64,000 nucleotides of DNA from Micromonospora chokoriensis (GCF_900091505.1 NZ_LT607409.1:4588001-4652000), one strand, 5' to 3'. Numbered from the stretch's first letter, positions 1 through 8,960 are shown. Numbers and translations are program-made. Notes: generated by a model not told the origin, from the letters alone.

Positions 1-1660
1 AGATCACCTCGTCGGCCACCCCCTGCGGCACCTCCACCAGGGAGAACCGGTCGGCGATCTCGATCGAGCCGATGTCCCGGCCGCGGATCCCGGTCTCCCC
101 GGTGATCGCGCCGACCAGGTCCTGGGGGCGCACCCCCGCGCGCCGGCCCAGGCCGACGAAGACCTGGACGGTGTTGCCGCCGCCGGATCGGGAACGGCCC
201 CCGCCACGACGGTCACCGCCCCGGCCACCGCTCTCCGGCCGACCCTCGCGCGGGCCGCGCACCGGCACCTGCGGGATCTCCTCCTCGTCGTCGGAACCGG
301 GCGAGGTCACCTCATGGGCCAGCTTCACGGCGGCGAGGGCGACCTCCATCAGATCGAACTCGTCGGTGAGCGTCTCCACGATCACCCGGTACGGGTCGAG
401 GTCGTCCTCCAGCAGGCTCTCCCGCAGCGCCGCCTGGGTCAGCTCCAACCGGCGGGTCCGCATGTCCGCCACGGTGGGGATCTTGTCGATGGTGATCCGC
501 TGGCCGGTCACCCGCTCGATGGTCTTGAGCATCCGGTGCTCGCGCGGCTCGGCCAGGGTGATCGCCACGCCCTCGCGGCCGGCCCGGCCCACCCGGCCGA
601 TCCGGTGCACGTACGACTCCGGGGCGGACGGCACGTCGTAGTTGACGACGTGGGTGAGCTGCTCGACGTCCAACCCCCGGGCCGCGACGTCGGTGGCCAC
701 CAGCAGGTCCGCGGTGCCCGCCCGCAGCCGGCCCATGACCCGGTCGCGCTGCTCCTGGCTCATGCCACCGTGCAACGCCTCGGAGCGGTAGCCCCGGCCG
801 TTCATCGTCTCGGTCAGCCGGTCGACCTCCTCCCGGCTGCGGCAGAACACGATCGCTGCGGTGGGCGACTCGACGTCCAGCACCCGACCCAGCGCAGCCG
901 GCTTGTGCGCCCGGGTCACGATGTACGCGCTCTGCCGTACGCGGGGCGCCTCGCCGGCGACCGGCTGCTCCCGACCGATCTCGATCCGGACCGGGTCGCT
1001 GAGGTGCTGCCGGGCCATCCCGTCGATGCGCGACGGCATGGTGGCGGAGAAGAGAACCGTCTGCCGCTGCGCCGGAGCGTGTTCCAGGATCGCCTCGATG
1101 TCCTCGGCGAAGCCCATGTCGAGCATCTCGTCGGCCTCGTCGAGCACCACCGTGGTCAACCCACCGAGGCGCAGGGTGCCCCGGGCGATGTGGTCGAGGG
1201 CGCGTCCCGGGGTGGCGACCACCACGTCCACGCCGCTGTCGAGCGCCCGCAGCTGCCGTCCGATCGGCTGCCCACCGTAGATCGGCAGCACCCGGGCACC
1301 CAGATCCTTGCCGTAGCGGTGGAACGCCTCGGAGACCTGCACCGCCAGCTCACGCGTCGGCACCAATACCAGCGCCACCGGGTCACCGCCACGACGGTGG
1401 GCCGTCATGAGGTTCAGCAGCGGGAGCGCGAACGCCGCCGTCTTGCCGGTGCCGGTGGCCGCCTGACCCAGCAGGTCCCGACCCTCCAGCAGTGGTGGGA
1501 TCGCCTCCCGCTGGATCGGTGTGGGCTCCTCGTAGCCGAGGGCGGACAGCGCGCCCAGCAGCTCGGCGCGCAGCCCGAGCTCGGTGAAGGCGTTCACCTC
1601 GTCGGTGCCGGCGGGGGTGGCGTCGGACGGTGCGTCGTGCTGTGCAGGTGCGGAACTCAT
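1..1660 (-). CDS. deaD: DEAD-box RNA helicase with DbpA-type RNA-binding domain (3' end cut by window)
   Basis: ATP-dependent RNA helicase that would unwind structured RNA in cold adaptation, ribosome assembly or mRNA turnover. About 553 residues are visible, with no stop before the window edge. Seen: Q-motif PTPIQ (residues 46-50), Walker A ATGTGKT (68-74), DEAD (174-177), SAT (205-207) and HRIGRVGR (352-359), then an Arg/Gly-rich linker and the start of a DbpA-like domain (about 475 onward). This arrangement is that of DeaD/CsdA. The ATG start follows an AAAGG about 7 bases upstream. The family is certain; orthology to DeaD rather than another helicase with this tail is likely. The neighbouring membrane protein lies on the same strand about 85 bp upstream and shows no functional link. 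Confidence 0.93.
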   Translation of the reverse strand, partial: MSSAPAQHDAPSDATPAGTDEVNAFTELGLRAELLGALSALGYEEPTPIQREAIPPLLEGRDLLGQAATGTGKTAAFALPLLNLMTAHRRGGDPVALVLVPTRELAVQVSEAFHRYGKDLGARVLPIYGGQPIGRQLRALDSGVDVVVATPGRALDHIARGTLRLGGLTTVVLDEADEMLDMGFAEDIEAILEHAPAQRQTVLFSATMPSRIDGMARQHLSDPVRIEIGREQPVAGEAPRVRQSAYIVTRAHKPAALGRVLDVESPTAAIVFCRSREEVDRLTETMNGRGYRSEALHGGMSQEQRDRVMGRLRAGTADLLVATDVAARGLDVEQLTHVVNYDVPSAPESYVHRIGRVGRAGREGVAITLAEPREHRMLKTIERVTGQRITIDKIPTVADMRTRRLELTQAALRESLLEDDLDPYRVIVETLTDEFDLMEVALAAVKLAHEVTSPGSDDEEEIPQVPVRGPREGRPESGGRGGDRRGGGRSRSGGGNTVQVFVGLGRRAGVRPQDLVGAITGETGIRGRDIGSIEIADRFSLVEVPQGVADEVI

Positions 1661-1745
1661 GTGCCAAGCCTTTCATCACGCCGTCCGGGCCGCTGCGCCG
1701 ACCGGCACATGACCGCGACAGGTGCCCCGTCAGCGGCGGTCCCGG

Positions 1746-2660
1746 TCAGGCGGAGGTGCTCAGGATCGCCAGGATCATCACCGCGGCGAGGATCGCGTCG
1801 AGCACCCCGCAGAACTCGGTGTAGCCGCGCGGCACCACCCGGCCGGACCGATGGTGCGCCAGGTCCCACCCGGCGTGCGCCAGCCAGCCGAGGGCCACCA
1901 GCCACTCGGCGGTCCGGCCGCCGGCGGCCACCGCGACCAGCGCCAGGGCGCCCCAGACGGCGAGACCGACGAATTGGGTGGCGAGCACGCCCGGGCCGCG
2001 CAGCGTGCGCCGGAACAGGCCGATCAGCAGGTAGCCGCCGGGCAGCACCAGCATCGTCCACGGGCTGAGCACCCCCGGGTCGAGCCACATGTCCGCCGTC
2101 ACCAGCAGCGCCAGCCCGGTCGGCCAGCGGCGGGCGAGCGCCACCACGGCCGGGTGTCGACGGATCACCGCCGGCGACTCGTGCCGATGCCGTACCGCCA
2201 CCAGCACCATCGCCGGCACCATCAGCAGGTGGCCGCCGAGCAGCAGGCCGTCGGCGTCGAGCAGGCCGGTCCAGTACGGCACGAAGAGCAGCAGGAACGG
2301 CACGTACATGGCGGCGGCCATCTCGGCGACCCCACGCCAGTGGTGCGCCCGGTAGCGCATCCACACCGTCATCCCGACGGTCATGGTGGTGGCCATCACC
2401 AGCGCGGCCACCTCCGGGCGGGCCAGCGCGCCGGTCGCCCCCAGCGCGGCGCCGACCATCTCGACCAGCGGCCCGAGCAGCAGCATCCCGGCGACCATCG
2501 CCAGCGCCATCTCGCCGAGATGCCACAGCAGCCGTCGCGTACCGCCGGCCGGCGGCACGTCGGTCCGCGTCGCGTCCGTGGGTGCCGGCTGGGGGGTCGT
2601 CAGCGGCCCGGGCGACGGTACGCGGGCGGCGGGGTCGGCGTACATCCGTGTGTTCTCCAT
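1746..2660 (-). CDS. polytopic membrane protein of unknown function
   Basis: A 304-residue protein with a Pro/Ala-rich cytoplasmic start of about 40 residues, then roughly seven to eight hydrophobic segments, including one rich in Met (EMALAMVAGMLLLGPLVEM). There is a HxxH-like stretch near RYRAHHWRGVAEM and an AHAGWDLAHHRSG segment near the C terminus, so a metal or haem role is conceivable but unproven. I do not recognise a named family. Coding is supported by the long open frame, its hydrophobic periodicity and an ATG start. It lies on the opposite strand to the two-component genes that follow, sharing a divergent region of about 130 bp with the sensor kinase. Confidence 0.75.
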   Translation of the reverse strand: MENTRMYADPAARVPSPGPLTTPQPAPTDATRTDVPPAGGTRRLLWHLGEMALAMVAGMLLLGPLVEMVGAALGATGALARPEVAALVMATTMTVGMTVWMRYRAHHWRGVAEMAAAMYVPFLLLFVPYWTGLLDADGLLLGGHLLMVPAMVLVAVRHRHESPAVIRRHPAVVALARRWPTGLALLVTADMWLDPGVLSPWTMLVLPGGYLLIGLFRRTLRGPGVLATQFVGLAVWGALALVAVAAGGRTAEWLVALGWLAHAGWDLAHHRSGRVVPRGYTEFCGVLDAILAAVMILAILSTSA

Positions 2661-2779
2661 GCCTTGACAGTGCCGGCACTCCGGTGCGGTGGGCAGATGC
2701 GTCCGTCACCGGAAATTCGTGCGCTTCGCACGGTCGGACCGTGACGATTCGCAGGGGTGGACCGGGCGACGCGCGGTCC

Positions 2780-2785
2780 TAGGAT
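2780..2785 (+). promoter_or_regulatory. -10 box TAGGAT of a leaderless promoter
   Basis: TAGGAT ends six bases before the GTG of the sensor kinase and no Shine-Dalgarno sequence lies between, which is the usual geometry of a leaderless actinobacterial transcript. A weak TGGACC 16 bases upstream could be the -35. Confidence 0.55.
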
Positions 2786-2791
2786 CGACGC

Positions 2792-3946
2792 GTGACGAGC
2801 GAGGCGGCGACTCCCCGGGCGGACCGCCGGCTGCTCCGGGCCCGGCGGGCGACGTTGCTGTCGCTGGCCCTCGGGATGTGGGCGACCGTCCTGCTGCCGG
2901 CGGCCGGCCTGAGCCGTGAGCCGGACGTCGGCCGCGTCGCGCTCGGCGCCGTCGGCATCCTCGCCTTCGCGGCCACCCAGACCGCCGTGTTGTACGCGGC
3001 GGTCACCCCCTGGCTCGCGCAGCGGTGGCGGCGGCGCGCCCATGTCGGCCTGGCCGTCGTGGCGGTACTGACCGTGCCGTTGGTGGCCCCGGTCGCGGCC
3101 GGGGCCTGGCCGACCTGGGCGTGGCTCGGCGCCTCCCTGGTCGGGATGGCCCCGCTGGTGGTCCGCCTTCCCGCAGCGCTGGCGGTCACCGCCGGCGCCC
3201 TCCTGGTGTCGGCGGCGGTGGCCTGGTGGACCGGTGGATCGGTGGGGCGTTCCCTGGCCGTGACGGGCGGGGTCGGGGTGGGCGTGGCGGCGGTCAACAG
3301 GTTCCAGGTGTGGTTCTGGGACCTGCTGGTGGAGGCCCGGCAGGGACAGGCCGCCCAGGGCAGGCTGGCCGCCGCCGAGGAGCGGCTGCGCTTCGCCCGC
3401 GACGTGCACGACCTGCTGGGGCACAGTCTGACGGTGATCGCGCTGAAGGCCGAACTCGCCGCGCGGCTCGCACCCGTCGACCCGGTTCGGGCCGGCCGGG
3501 AGGCCGCCGAGGTGCAGCGGCTCGCCGCGTCCGCGCTCGCCGAGGTCCGCGAGAGCGTGCACGGCTACCGCGCGGTCGACCTCGGCGAGCAGGTGGCCGC
3601 CGTGGCGGAGGTGCTCCGGTCGTGCGGAGTGCGCTGCACGGTGCCGTCACCACCCGTGGACCTGCCGCAGCCGGCCGCTACCGAACTGGCGGCGGTGCTG
3701 CGCGAGGCGGGCACCAACGTGCTGCGGCACAGCCGGGCCGACTGGTGCCGGATCCACATCGACCGGGAGGGGAACGTGGCCAGGATGACGGTGGCCAACG
3801 ACGGCGCCGACGAGAGCGGCCCGGACGAGCACAGCCACGGCCTGCGGGGTCTGGCCGACCGGTTGGCCGCGGCCGGGGGAGAGCTGCGAACACGTCGCCA
3901 GGACGCGGTGTTCACGGTCGAGGCAACAGTGCCGGTGTCGTCGTGA
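2792..3946 (+). CDS. two-component sensor histidine kinase (HisKA_3 type)
   Basis: Membrane sensor kinase of the NarL/DesK class, 384 residues. Four to five N-terminal membrane segments (about 20-165) are followed by a dimerisation helix with the phospho-acceptor in FARDVHDLLGHS (His206). A short HATPase domain follows, with an N-box-like LREAGTNVLRHS and the glycine motif HGLRGLADRL. Its TGA overlaps the GTG of the response regulator by four bases (GTGA), so the two are translationally coupled and form a cognate pair. The extracellular part is negligible, so it probably senses something in the membrane, as DesK does. The signal cannot be deduced. Confidence 0.93.
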   Translation: MTSEAATPRADRRLLRARRATLLSLALGMWATVLLPAAGLSREPDVGRVALGAVGILAFAATQTAVLYAAVTPWLAQRWRRRAHVGLAVVAVLTVPLVAPVAAGAWPTWAWLGASLVGMAPLVVRLPAALAVTAGALLVSAAVAWWTGGSVGRSLAVTGGVGVGVAAVNRFQVWFWDLLVEARQGQAAQGRLAAAEERLRFARDVHDLLGHSLTVIALKAELAARLAPVDPVRAGREAAEVQRLAASALAEVRESVHGYRAVDLGEQVAAVAEVLRSCGVRCTVPSPPVDLPQPAATELAAVLREAGTNVLRHSRADWCRIHIDREGNVARMTVANDGADESGPDEHSHGLRGLADRLAAAGGELRTRRQDAVFTVEATVPVSS

Positions 3947-4548
3947 TCCGCGTCCTGCTGGCCGACGACGAGGACCTGATCCGGGTGGCGGTCGCCGCGC
4001 TGCTCGGCCTCGAACCGGACATCGACGTGGTCGCCCACGCCGCCGACGGGCCGACGGCGGTCACCGCGACGATCGCCCACCGCCCGGACGTCGCCGTGGT
4101 GGACCTGGAGATGCCCGGCCTGGACGGCATCGCCGTCGCCGCCGAGCTGGCCCGCGTCCGTCCGGAGTGCGCGGTGGTCGTGTTGACCGGGCACGGCCGC
4201 CCGGGGCACCTCCGCCAGGCGTTGACCGCCGGGGCGCGGGGCTTCGTGCCCAAGGGCTCGCCCGGCGGGGCGCTCGCCGACGTGATCCGCCGGGTGCACG
4301 CCGGCGGCCGGTACGTCGACCCGTCGCTGGCCGCCGACGCGCTGACCCTGCCGGCGTGCCCGCTCACGCCTCGGGAGCTGGAGACGCTGCGGCTGGCCGA
4401 GTTCGGCGCACCGGTGGCGGTGATCGCCCGCCGGGTGCACCTGTCCACCGGCACGGTCCGCAACCACCTGTCGGCGGCCGTCCAGAAACTCGGTGCCGCC
4501 GACCGGGCCGAGGCGGTCCGTGCCGCCCGGGACAACGGCTGGCTCTGA
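3943..4548 (+). CDS. NarL/LuxR-type response regulator
   Basis: A 201-residue DNA-binding regulator paired with the kinase just upstream. The receiver domain (1-120) has the acidic pocket in LLADDEDL, the phospho-acceptor Asp in VAVVDLEMPGLDG, and the Thr and Lys switch residues (VVVLTGHG, FVPKGS). The C-terminal LuxR-type HTH (about 140-195) reads LTPRELETLRLA ... VHLSTGTVRNHLS. Start chosen at the GTG overlapping the kinase stop because this places VIRVLLADDE at the N terminus; a longer upstream reading would be non-homologous. Target genes are not evident: the gene downstream is a 2H phosphoesterase with its own promoter. Confidence 0.94.
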   Translation: MIRVLLADDEDLIRVAVAALLGLEPDIDVVAHAADGPTAVTATIAHRPDVAVVDLEMPGLDGIAVAAELARVRPECAVVVLTGHGRPGHLRQALTAGARGFVPKGSPGGALADVIRRVHAGGRYVDPSLAADALTLPACPLTPRELETLRLAEFGAPVAVIARRVHLSTGTVRNHLSAAVQKLGAADRAEAVRAARDNGWL

Positions 4549-4580
4549 TCCGCTCGATCCTCTGGTCGTCCGACACGTAG

Positions 4581-4625
4581 ATCGTGGACAGTATCCGTTC
4601 CGAGCGAATGGAAACTGTCCACGAT
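4581..4625. repeat. long hairpin element, copy 1 (20-bp arms, 5-base loop)
   Basis: Arms beginning ATCGTGGACAGTATCC and ending ACTGTCCACGAT pair over 20 bp, with one mismatch and one G-T pair, around the loop CGAGC. It lies between the response regulator and the next gene and may serve as a rho-independent-like terminator, although no T-run follows. A related, perfect hairpin sits near 48.4 kb and shares the GGACAGT-TCC-TTC core, which suggests a dispersed palindromic family and not a one-off terminator. Confidence 0.75.
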
Positions 4626-4670
4626 TGCTCCGGGAGACCGGTCTGTCGTTCGGCTGGTTTCCCGTCCCGT

Positions 4671-4676
4671 TAGCGT
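4671..4676 (+). promoter_or_regulatory. -10 box TAGCGT of a leaderless promoter
   Basis: TAGCGT is followed by six bases and then the GTG of the 2H phosphoesterase; no ribosome binding site is present, so transcription probably starts at or next to the start codon. Confidence 0.6.
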
Positions 4677-4682
4677 GGGCGC

Positions 4683-5225
4683 GTGCGTACGGTGGAACTG
4701 GTCTGCTCGCCCGGATTGGAGACCGCGATCCGGTCGACCTGGGTGCGGCTGGCGGCGGCGGGTCTGCCCAGCCTGGCCCGCAACATCCACCCGACCAACC
4801 GGCCGCACCTCACCCTCGCCGCGGTGGACGAGATTCCGCCCGGCGTCGCGCGCCGGCTGGCCGAGCTGTTCGACGACGCGCTGCCGGTGCCGGTCACCCT
4901 CGACCGCGTCGTGGTTCTCGACGGCAGCGCTCCGTTGGTCTGGCTCGTCCGACCCACGCCCGCGCTGACCGCGCTGCACACCGCCGTCTGGGACGTCCTC
5001 GCCGACACCGAGGGGCAGCGCCCGTGGCACGCGCCGGGTGCCTGGGTGCCGCACCTGAGCCTGGCGCTCCGATTCCGCAACGCGGACCTACGGCTGGCCC
5101 GGGCCGTCGCGGGCGGGCAGCGCCCGGTCGGCTCGTTCGACGGCGCGCGCAGCTACGACGGCACCGACCGGACGGTGTCCCCACTGACCCGGCTCCGCTG
5201 CGGGCGTCGCGGCGCCGGGGGTTGA
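4683..5225 (+). CDS. 2'-5' RNA ligase / 2H phosphoesterase superfamily protein
   Basis: A 180-residue protein with the two H-x-[T/S]-x motifs that define the 2H family: HLTL near residue 42 and HLSL near residue 125, separated by about 80 residues as in LigT. Such enzymes join or, more often, hydrolyse 2',5'- or cyclic phosphodiester bonds in RNA or nucleotides. The actual substrate cannot be told from sequence. The GTG start is supported by the leaderless -10 box six bases upstream. It is followed 10 bp later by an ArsR-type regulator on the same strand, so the two may be co-transcribed. Confidence 0.82.
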   Translation: MRTVELVCSPGLETAIRSTWVRLAAAGLPSLARNIHPTNRPHLTLAAVDEIPPGVARRLAELFDDALPVPVTLDRVVVLDGSAPLVWLVRPTPALTALHTAVWDVLADTEGQRPWHAPGAWVPHLSLALRFRNADLRLARAVAGGQRPVGSFDGARSYDGTDRTVSPLTRLRCGRRGAGG

Positions 5226-5235
5226 TGATGGCGTC

Positions 5236-5976
5236 ATGAGTGCTACCGAGGGCCGGACGATGGCTGAGTTGGCCGCGCTGCTGGCCGACGGCACCCGGGC
5301 CGGCATCTGCGTCGCGCTGCTCGACGGTCGGGCGTGGACCGCCGGGGAACTCGCCCGCCGTGCCGGGGTCGCGCCGTCCACGGCCAGCGACCACCTCACC
5401 CTGCTGGTGCGGGGCGGGCTGCTCGTCGAGGAACGGCAGGGCCGGCACCGCTACCTGCGGCTGGCCGGCCCGTCGGTGGCCCAGCTGATCGAGCGACTGG
5501 CCGGCCACGCCCCGGCCCCACCCGCGCCCACCGGCTCGCTGCGCGCGGCGAGCACCGGCGCCGCCCTGGCGTACGCCCGGACCTGCTACGACCACCTGGC
5601 CGGGCGGCTCGGCGTGCTGATGTACGACGCGCTGGTGGCCGACGGGCGGTTGGACCGGTCCAGCGGGTTGGCGTTGACCGCGCACGGGTGGGCGTGGGCG
5701 ACCGACCTGGGCGTACCCGTGCCGGCGCTGCGTGCCGCTCGACGCCCCGTGGTCCGCGACTGCCTGGACTGGACCGAACGTCGTCCGCACCTGGCCGGAG
5801 CGCTCGGCGCGGCGCTGCGCCGCCGCTTCGCCGAGCTGGGTTGGATCACCCAGGGGACCGGACGGGCGGTCCGCCTGACGCCGACCGGCCGCACCGCCCT
5901 GGCCGCGACCCTGTCCGTCCCCGAGCACACCCTCGCCCCCACTGCGACCCCCGCACCGGCGAGCGGCCGCGCCTGA
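5236..5976 (+). CDS. ArsR-family winged-helix transcriptional regulator
   Basis: A 246-residue protein. The N-terminal winged helix (about 8-75) has the ArsR pattern: LADGTRAGICVALLDG, recognition helix VAPSTASDHLTLLVRGGLL, wing RQGRHRYLRLA. The rest (about 100-230) is a second domain with a further winged-helix-like segment near the C terminus (WITQGTGRAVRLTPTGRTAL). This two-part layout occurs in stand-alone ArsR-like regulators of actinobacteria. The CxC-type metal site of classical ArsR is absent, so a non-metal effector is more likely. It may regulate the neighbouring P450 operon; this is inference from proximity only. Confidence 0.85.
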   Translation: MSATEGRTMAELAALLADGTRAGICVALLDGRAWTAGELARRAGVAPSTASDHLTLLVRGGLLVEERQGRHRYLRLAGPSVAQLIERLAGHAPAPPAPTGSLRAASTGAALAYARTCYDHLAGRLGVLMYDALVADGRLDRSSGLALTAHGWAWATDLGVPVPALRAARRPVVRDCLDWTERRPHLAGALGAALRRRFAELGWITQGTGRAVRLTPTGRTALAATLSVPEHTLAPTATPAPASGRA

Positions 5977-6022
5977 CCGCCCGAGGCCCGACTGTTCGGC
6001 GGGCGGCGAAGTGTTCCGGTCC

Positions 6023-6028
6023 TACGGT
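6023..6028 (+). promoter_or_regulatory. -10 box TACGGT of a leaderless promoter
   Basis: TACGGT, then six bases, then the GTG of the P450 gene. This spacing decides the start codon in favour of the second in-frame GTG over the one 24 bases upstream. Confidence 0.55.
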
Positions 6029-6034
6029 CGTGCG

Positions 6035-7081
6035 GTGACTGACAACTGGCCCCACATCGCCCCCGCGCCGGAAACGCCGGACTGCGGTCCGCCCTCGTTC
6101 GTGCCGGGGCACGGCTGGTCGGTGACGAGGCACGTCGACGTGCGGGCAGCGCTCACCGACCCGAACCTGCGGGTGCCGCCCGTCGAGAGCGGTCCGCCCG
6201 GCACACTCGACTGGCTGCGCGCCTCGGTCAGCCGGTTCAGCGCACCGCACCGGCACGCCCGGCATCGGGCCACGGTGGTGGGCGCGTTGGCCGAGCTGGA
6301 CCCGGACGCGCTGCGGCGCGAGGCCGCCCGGCGGACCGTCGCCGTCCTGGACCGGGCCGGTGACCGCCTCGACGTGATGCCTGCACTGGCCCGGGCGGTG
6401 CCGCTGCGGGTGCTGGCCGAAGGACTCGGTCTCGCTGACCCGGCAGCCGCCGGGACGGCGGTCGCGGTCGTCGCGGCCGCGTACCACCCGGGGGCCGACC
6501 CGGCGTCGACCCGGCGGGCCGACGCGGCGGTGCAGACGGTGCTGGCTCTCGTGCCGCCGGGCCCGCCGGAGGTCCGGGCGAACCTGGTCGGTCTGCTCAT
6601 CCAGGCCTGCGACGCGACGGCCGGTCTGATCGGTGCCGCCGCCCACCACCTGCTGCCGCCGGTCGACGGCCGTCCCGACGGGGACGCGCCCGGGTCGGCG
6701 GGGACCACCGCGCTGCTGGCGGAGGTGCTGCGGCTCGACCCGCCGGTGCGGGCGACCCGGCGCGTCACCACCACCGGGGTACGACTGGGTGGACAGGACC
6801 TGCCGGCGGGAAGCCCGGTGCTGCTGCGCTTCGACGCGGCCAACCGCGATCCGCTGGTGTTCACCGAGCCGGCGGCGTTCCGACCCGGTCGCCCCGGCGG
6901 CGGGCTGCTGACGTTCGGGGCGGGGGAGCGCGGCTGCCCCGGCGACCGGCACGCCCTGGCCCTCGCCGCCGGGGTGCTCGACGTGCTGCGCGCCCGCTGC
7001 CGGCGCATCCACGCCGACCTGCGGCACGAGCCGCACCCCACCCTGCGTGTCCCGACCGACCTGGAGGTGAGCGTCAGATGA
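6035..7081 (+). CDS. cytochrome P450 family protein (short)
   Basis: A haem-thiolate protein of 348 residues, about 50 shorter than typical bacterial P450s. Seen: an E-x-x-R pair in EVLRLDPP (Glu230, Arg233) and the haem loop FGAGERGCPG with Cys301. The helix-I stretch is QACDATAGL, lacking the usual AGxxT oxygen-activation motif. The missing length is mostly N-terminal, and the odd I helix makes classic monooxygenation doubtful. The last four bases (ATGA) overlap the next gene, an isocitrate-lyase/PEP-mutase-type enzyme, so the two are translationally coupled. No ferredoxin or reductase lies nearby, and no biosynthetic cluster is evident. Confidence 0.85.
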   Translation: MTDNWPHIAPAPETPDCGPPSFVPGHGWSVTRHVDVRAALTDPNLRVPPVESGPPGTLDWLRASVSRFSAPHRHARHRATVVGALAELDPDALRREAARRTVAVLDRAGDRLDVMPALARAVPLRVLAEGLGLADPAAAGTAVAVVAAAYHPGADPASTRRADAAVQTVLALVPPGPPEVRANLVGLLIQACDATAGLIGAAAHHLLPPVDGRPDGDAPGSAGTTALLAEVLRLDPPVRATRRVTTTGVRLGGQDLPAGSPVLLRFDAANRDPLVFTEPAAFRPGRPGGGLLTFGAGERGCPGDRHALALAAGVLDVLRARCRRIHADLRHEPHPTLRVPTDLEVSVR

Positions 7082-7887
7082 TCGACCGTTGTGCCGCGTT
7101 CCACGCTCTGCACCGCCGTAACCGGCCCCTGCTGCTGCCCAACGCCTGGGACCACGCCTCGGCGGCGGCACTCGCCGCGCGTGGCCATCCGGCGGTCGGC
7201 ACCACCAGCCTCGGCGTGGCCGCCGCCGCGGGCCTTCCCGACGGCACGGCCGCCACCGCGCGGGAGACGGTGGCCCTGGCCCGCCGGGTGGCGCGGTTGC
7301 CGGTGCTGCTCAGCGTCGACGTGGAGGCCGGGTTCAGCGACGACCCGGCGGAGGTCGCCGGGTACGTGGCGGAGTTGGCCGGCCTCGGTGTGGTCGGGAT
7401 CAACCTGGAGGACGGGCGCGCCGACGGCACCCTCGCCGCCCCGGAGCACCTCGCCGACAAGGTCGCGGCGGTGAAGGCGGCCGTGCCGGACCTGTTCGTC
7501 AACGCCCGCGTCGACACCTGGTGGCTCGGGGTCGACGACCCGCTGCCGCAGACCCTCGCCCGGGCTCGCGCCTACCGGGCGGCGGGCGCCGACGGGATCT
7601 TCGTGCCCGGCGTCGTGGCCCCGGCCACGCTGCGCGGGCTCACCGAGCGGATCGACGCTCCGGTGAACGCGCTGTACCAACCCGGCGGCCCGGGGCTGAA
7701 CGAGTTCGGTCGGGTCGGGATCGCGCGGGTCAGCACCGGCTCGCTGCTGTTCCGCGCGGCGCTGGCCGCCGCGCTCGCCGCCGCCGACGGGGTACGCGTC
7801 GACGGGCTCGCGGCCCCGGCGGGGCTGCCGTCGTACGCCGAGGTGCAGCGGCTGGCACCGACACAACCGGACGGTTCGCTCCCTTAG
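7078..7887 (+). CDS. isocitrate lyase / PEP mutase superfamily enzyme
   Basis: A 269-residue single-domain TIM-barrel protein. The N terminus (PLLLPNAWDHASAAALAARG, about 17-36) and the acidic DVEAGF motif (about residues 81-86) are those of the PEP-mutase/isocitrate-lyase family. They resemble the group containing oxaloacetate decarboxylase and 2-methylisocitrate-lyase-like proteins, which cleave or form C-C or C-P bonds on small 2-oxo acids with Mg. The Cys-containing KKCGH-type loop of true isocitrate lyases is absent. It overlaps the P450 gene by four bases, so it is coupled to it. The substrate is unknown. Confidence 0.87.
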   Translation: MIDRCAAFHALHRRNRPLLLPNAWDHASAAALAARGHPAVGTTSLGVAAAAGLPDGTAATARETVALARRVARLPVLLSVDVEAGFSDDPAEVAGYVAELAGLGVVGINLEDGRADGTLAAPEHLADKVAAVKAAVPDLFVNARVDTWWLGVDDPLPQTLARARAYRAAGADGIFVPGVVAPATLRGLTERIDAPVNALYQPGGPGLNEFGRVGIARVSTGSLLFRAALAAALAAADGVRVDGLAAPAGLPSYAEVQRLAPTQPDGSLP

Positions 7888-7987
7888 GGGTAGATAGGAG
7901 GATTGTTCGGTCCGCTCGGGTCGCGGCGATTACGGTGTGTTACAGGGCGAAGTACCCAGTGTGGGACCGGAGGAAAGGGACCCCGTC

Positions 7988-8956
7988 ATGCGAGTGCCCA
8001 GCCGTAGTCCGGGACAGCAACCCGGCCCTCCCGCGTCACCCACCGCCCCGGCCCGACGCCGACCCTCCGGCACGACGCCCCGCCGCCTCCCCACCGCCGA
8101 GCCCGACCTGGCCGCCTACCGGGCCGCCGTGGCCGAACTCCTGGTCGAGGTGGGCGCCCTGGCCGACGCGACCAGCACCCGGGCCCGACAGGTGCTCATC
8201 GACGAGCGGCTGCGGGAGCCGGCGCTCGCCGCCGTCCTCGACGCCACCCCGCAGGGGCTGATCGGCGCCCGCGAGACGCTGCTGCTGGAGATGGCCCGCT
8301 ACCAGCCGAACGAGCGCACCTCGGCACGCGACCTGACCGCGCTGGTCCGGATCTACCTGCTCTCGCGCATCGACGTGCTCTGGTGGCAGGACGCGCCGAC
8401 GTTCCTCACCGACGACCAGGTCAACGGCAGCGCCGAACTCGTCGACCTGGAGTGGCTGCGCCGCCGTGACCTGCTGCGCTTCCGCTACCAGGAGCAGCCC
8501 GCCACCATGCTCGGCCGGGCGGCGCGCGGACTGCGCCGGCGGCTCCGCCCGGACGTCACCCCCCGTACGGCGGGGCTGCTGTTCCGCCGGGCCCGCCGGG
8601 AGGTGGTGGCGCTGCTCAACGACATCGGACGGGAGTTCGCCGCCGCCGCACCGCCGGCCACCCCGCCGCTGTGGGTCACCAGCCTGGTCCGCAGCGCCGA
8701 GCACCAGTACCGGCTGCGCCGGCTGGGGTACGCCGCGATGCTGCCCAGCGGGCACTGCCTCGGCTACTCCGTCGACGTCGAGCTGGCCTGGTTCGAGCGT
8801 TTCGGAGCGCGGGAAACCCTGGCGGAACTGCTGCTCAACCGGCAGAAGGCCGGTGAGCTGAACGTGATCGACGAGGGGCAGGCGTGGCACCTGTGTCTCG
8901 CGCCCACCGCCCGGCGTCGTCTCCGCCGGGCCTACGAGGCCGAGATGGGGGTCTGA
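7988..8956 (+). CDS. conserved-looking protein of unknown function upstream of asparagine synthetase
   Basis: A 322-residue protein I cannot assign. The first 35 residues are Pro/Arg/Ser-rich and probably disordered; the rest is alpha-helical-looking and soluble, with many Arg-rich stretches (DLEWLRRRDLLRFRYQEQ, RAARGLRRRLRP). No membrane segment, signal peptide or known catalytic motif is visible. The start is the ATG preceded by a good GGAGGAAAGGG. Its TGA lies four bases before the GTG of the asparagine synthetase gene, so the two form an operon and the product may act with that enzyme, for instance as a partner or substrate carrier. This functional link is inference. Confidence 0.8.
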   Translation: MRVPSRSPGQQPGPPASPTAPARRRPSGTTPRRLPTAEPDLAAYRAAVAELLVEVGALADATSTRARQVLIDERLREPALAAVLDATPQGLIGARETLLLEMARYQPNERTSARDLTALVRIYLLSRIDVLWWQDAPTFLTDDQVNGSAELVDLEWLRRRDLLRFRYQEQPATMLGRAARGLRRRLRPDVTPRTAGLLFRRARREVVALLNDIGREFAAAAPPATPPLWVTSLVRSAEHQYRLRRLGYAAMLPSGHCLGYSVDVELAWFERFGARETLAELLLNRQKAGELNVIDEGQAWHLCLAPTARRRLRRAYEAEMGV

Positions 8957-8960
8957 TCCG

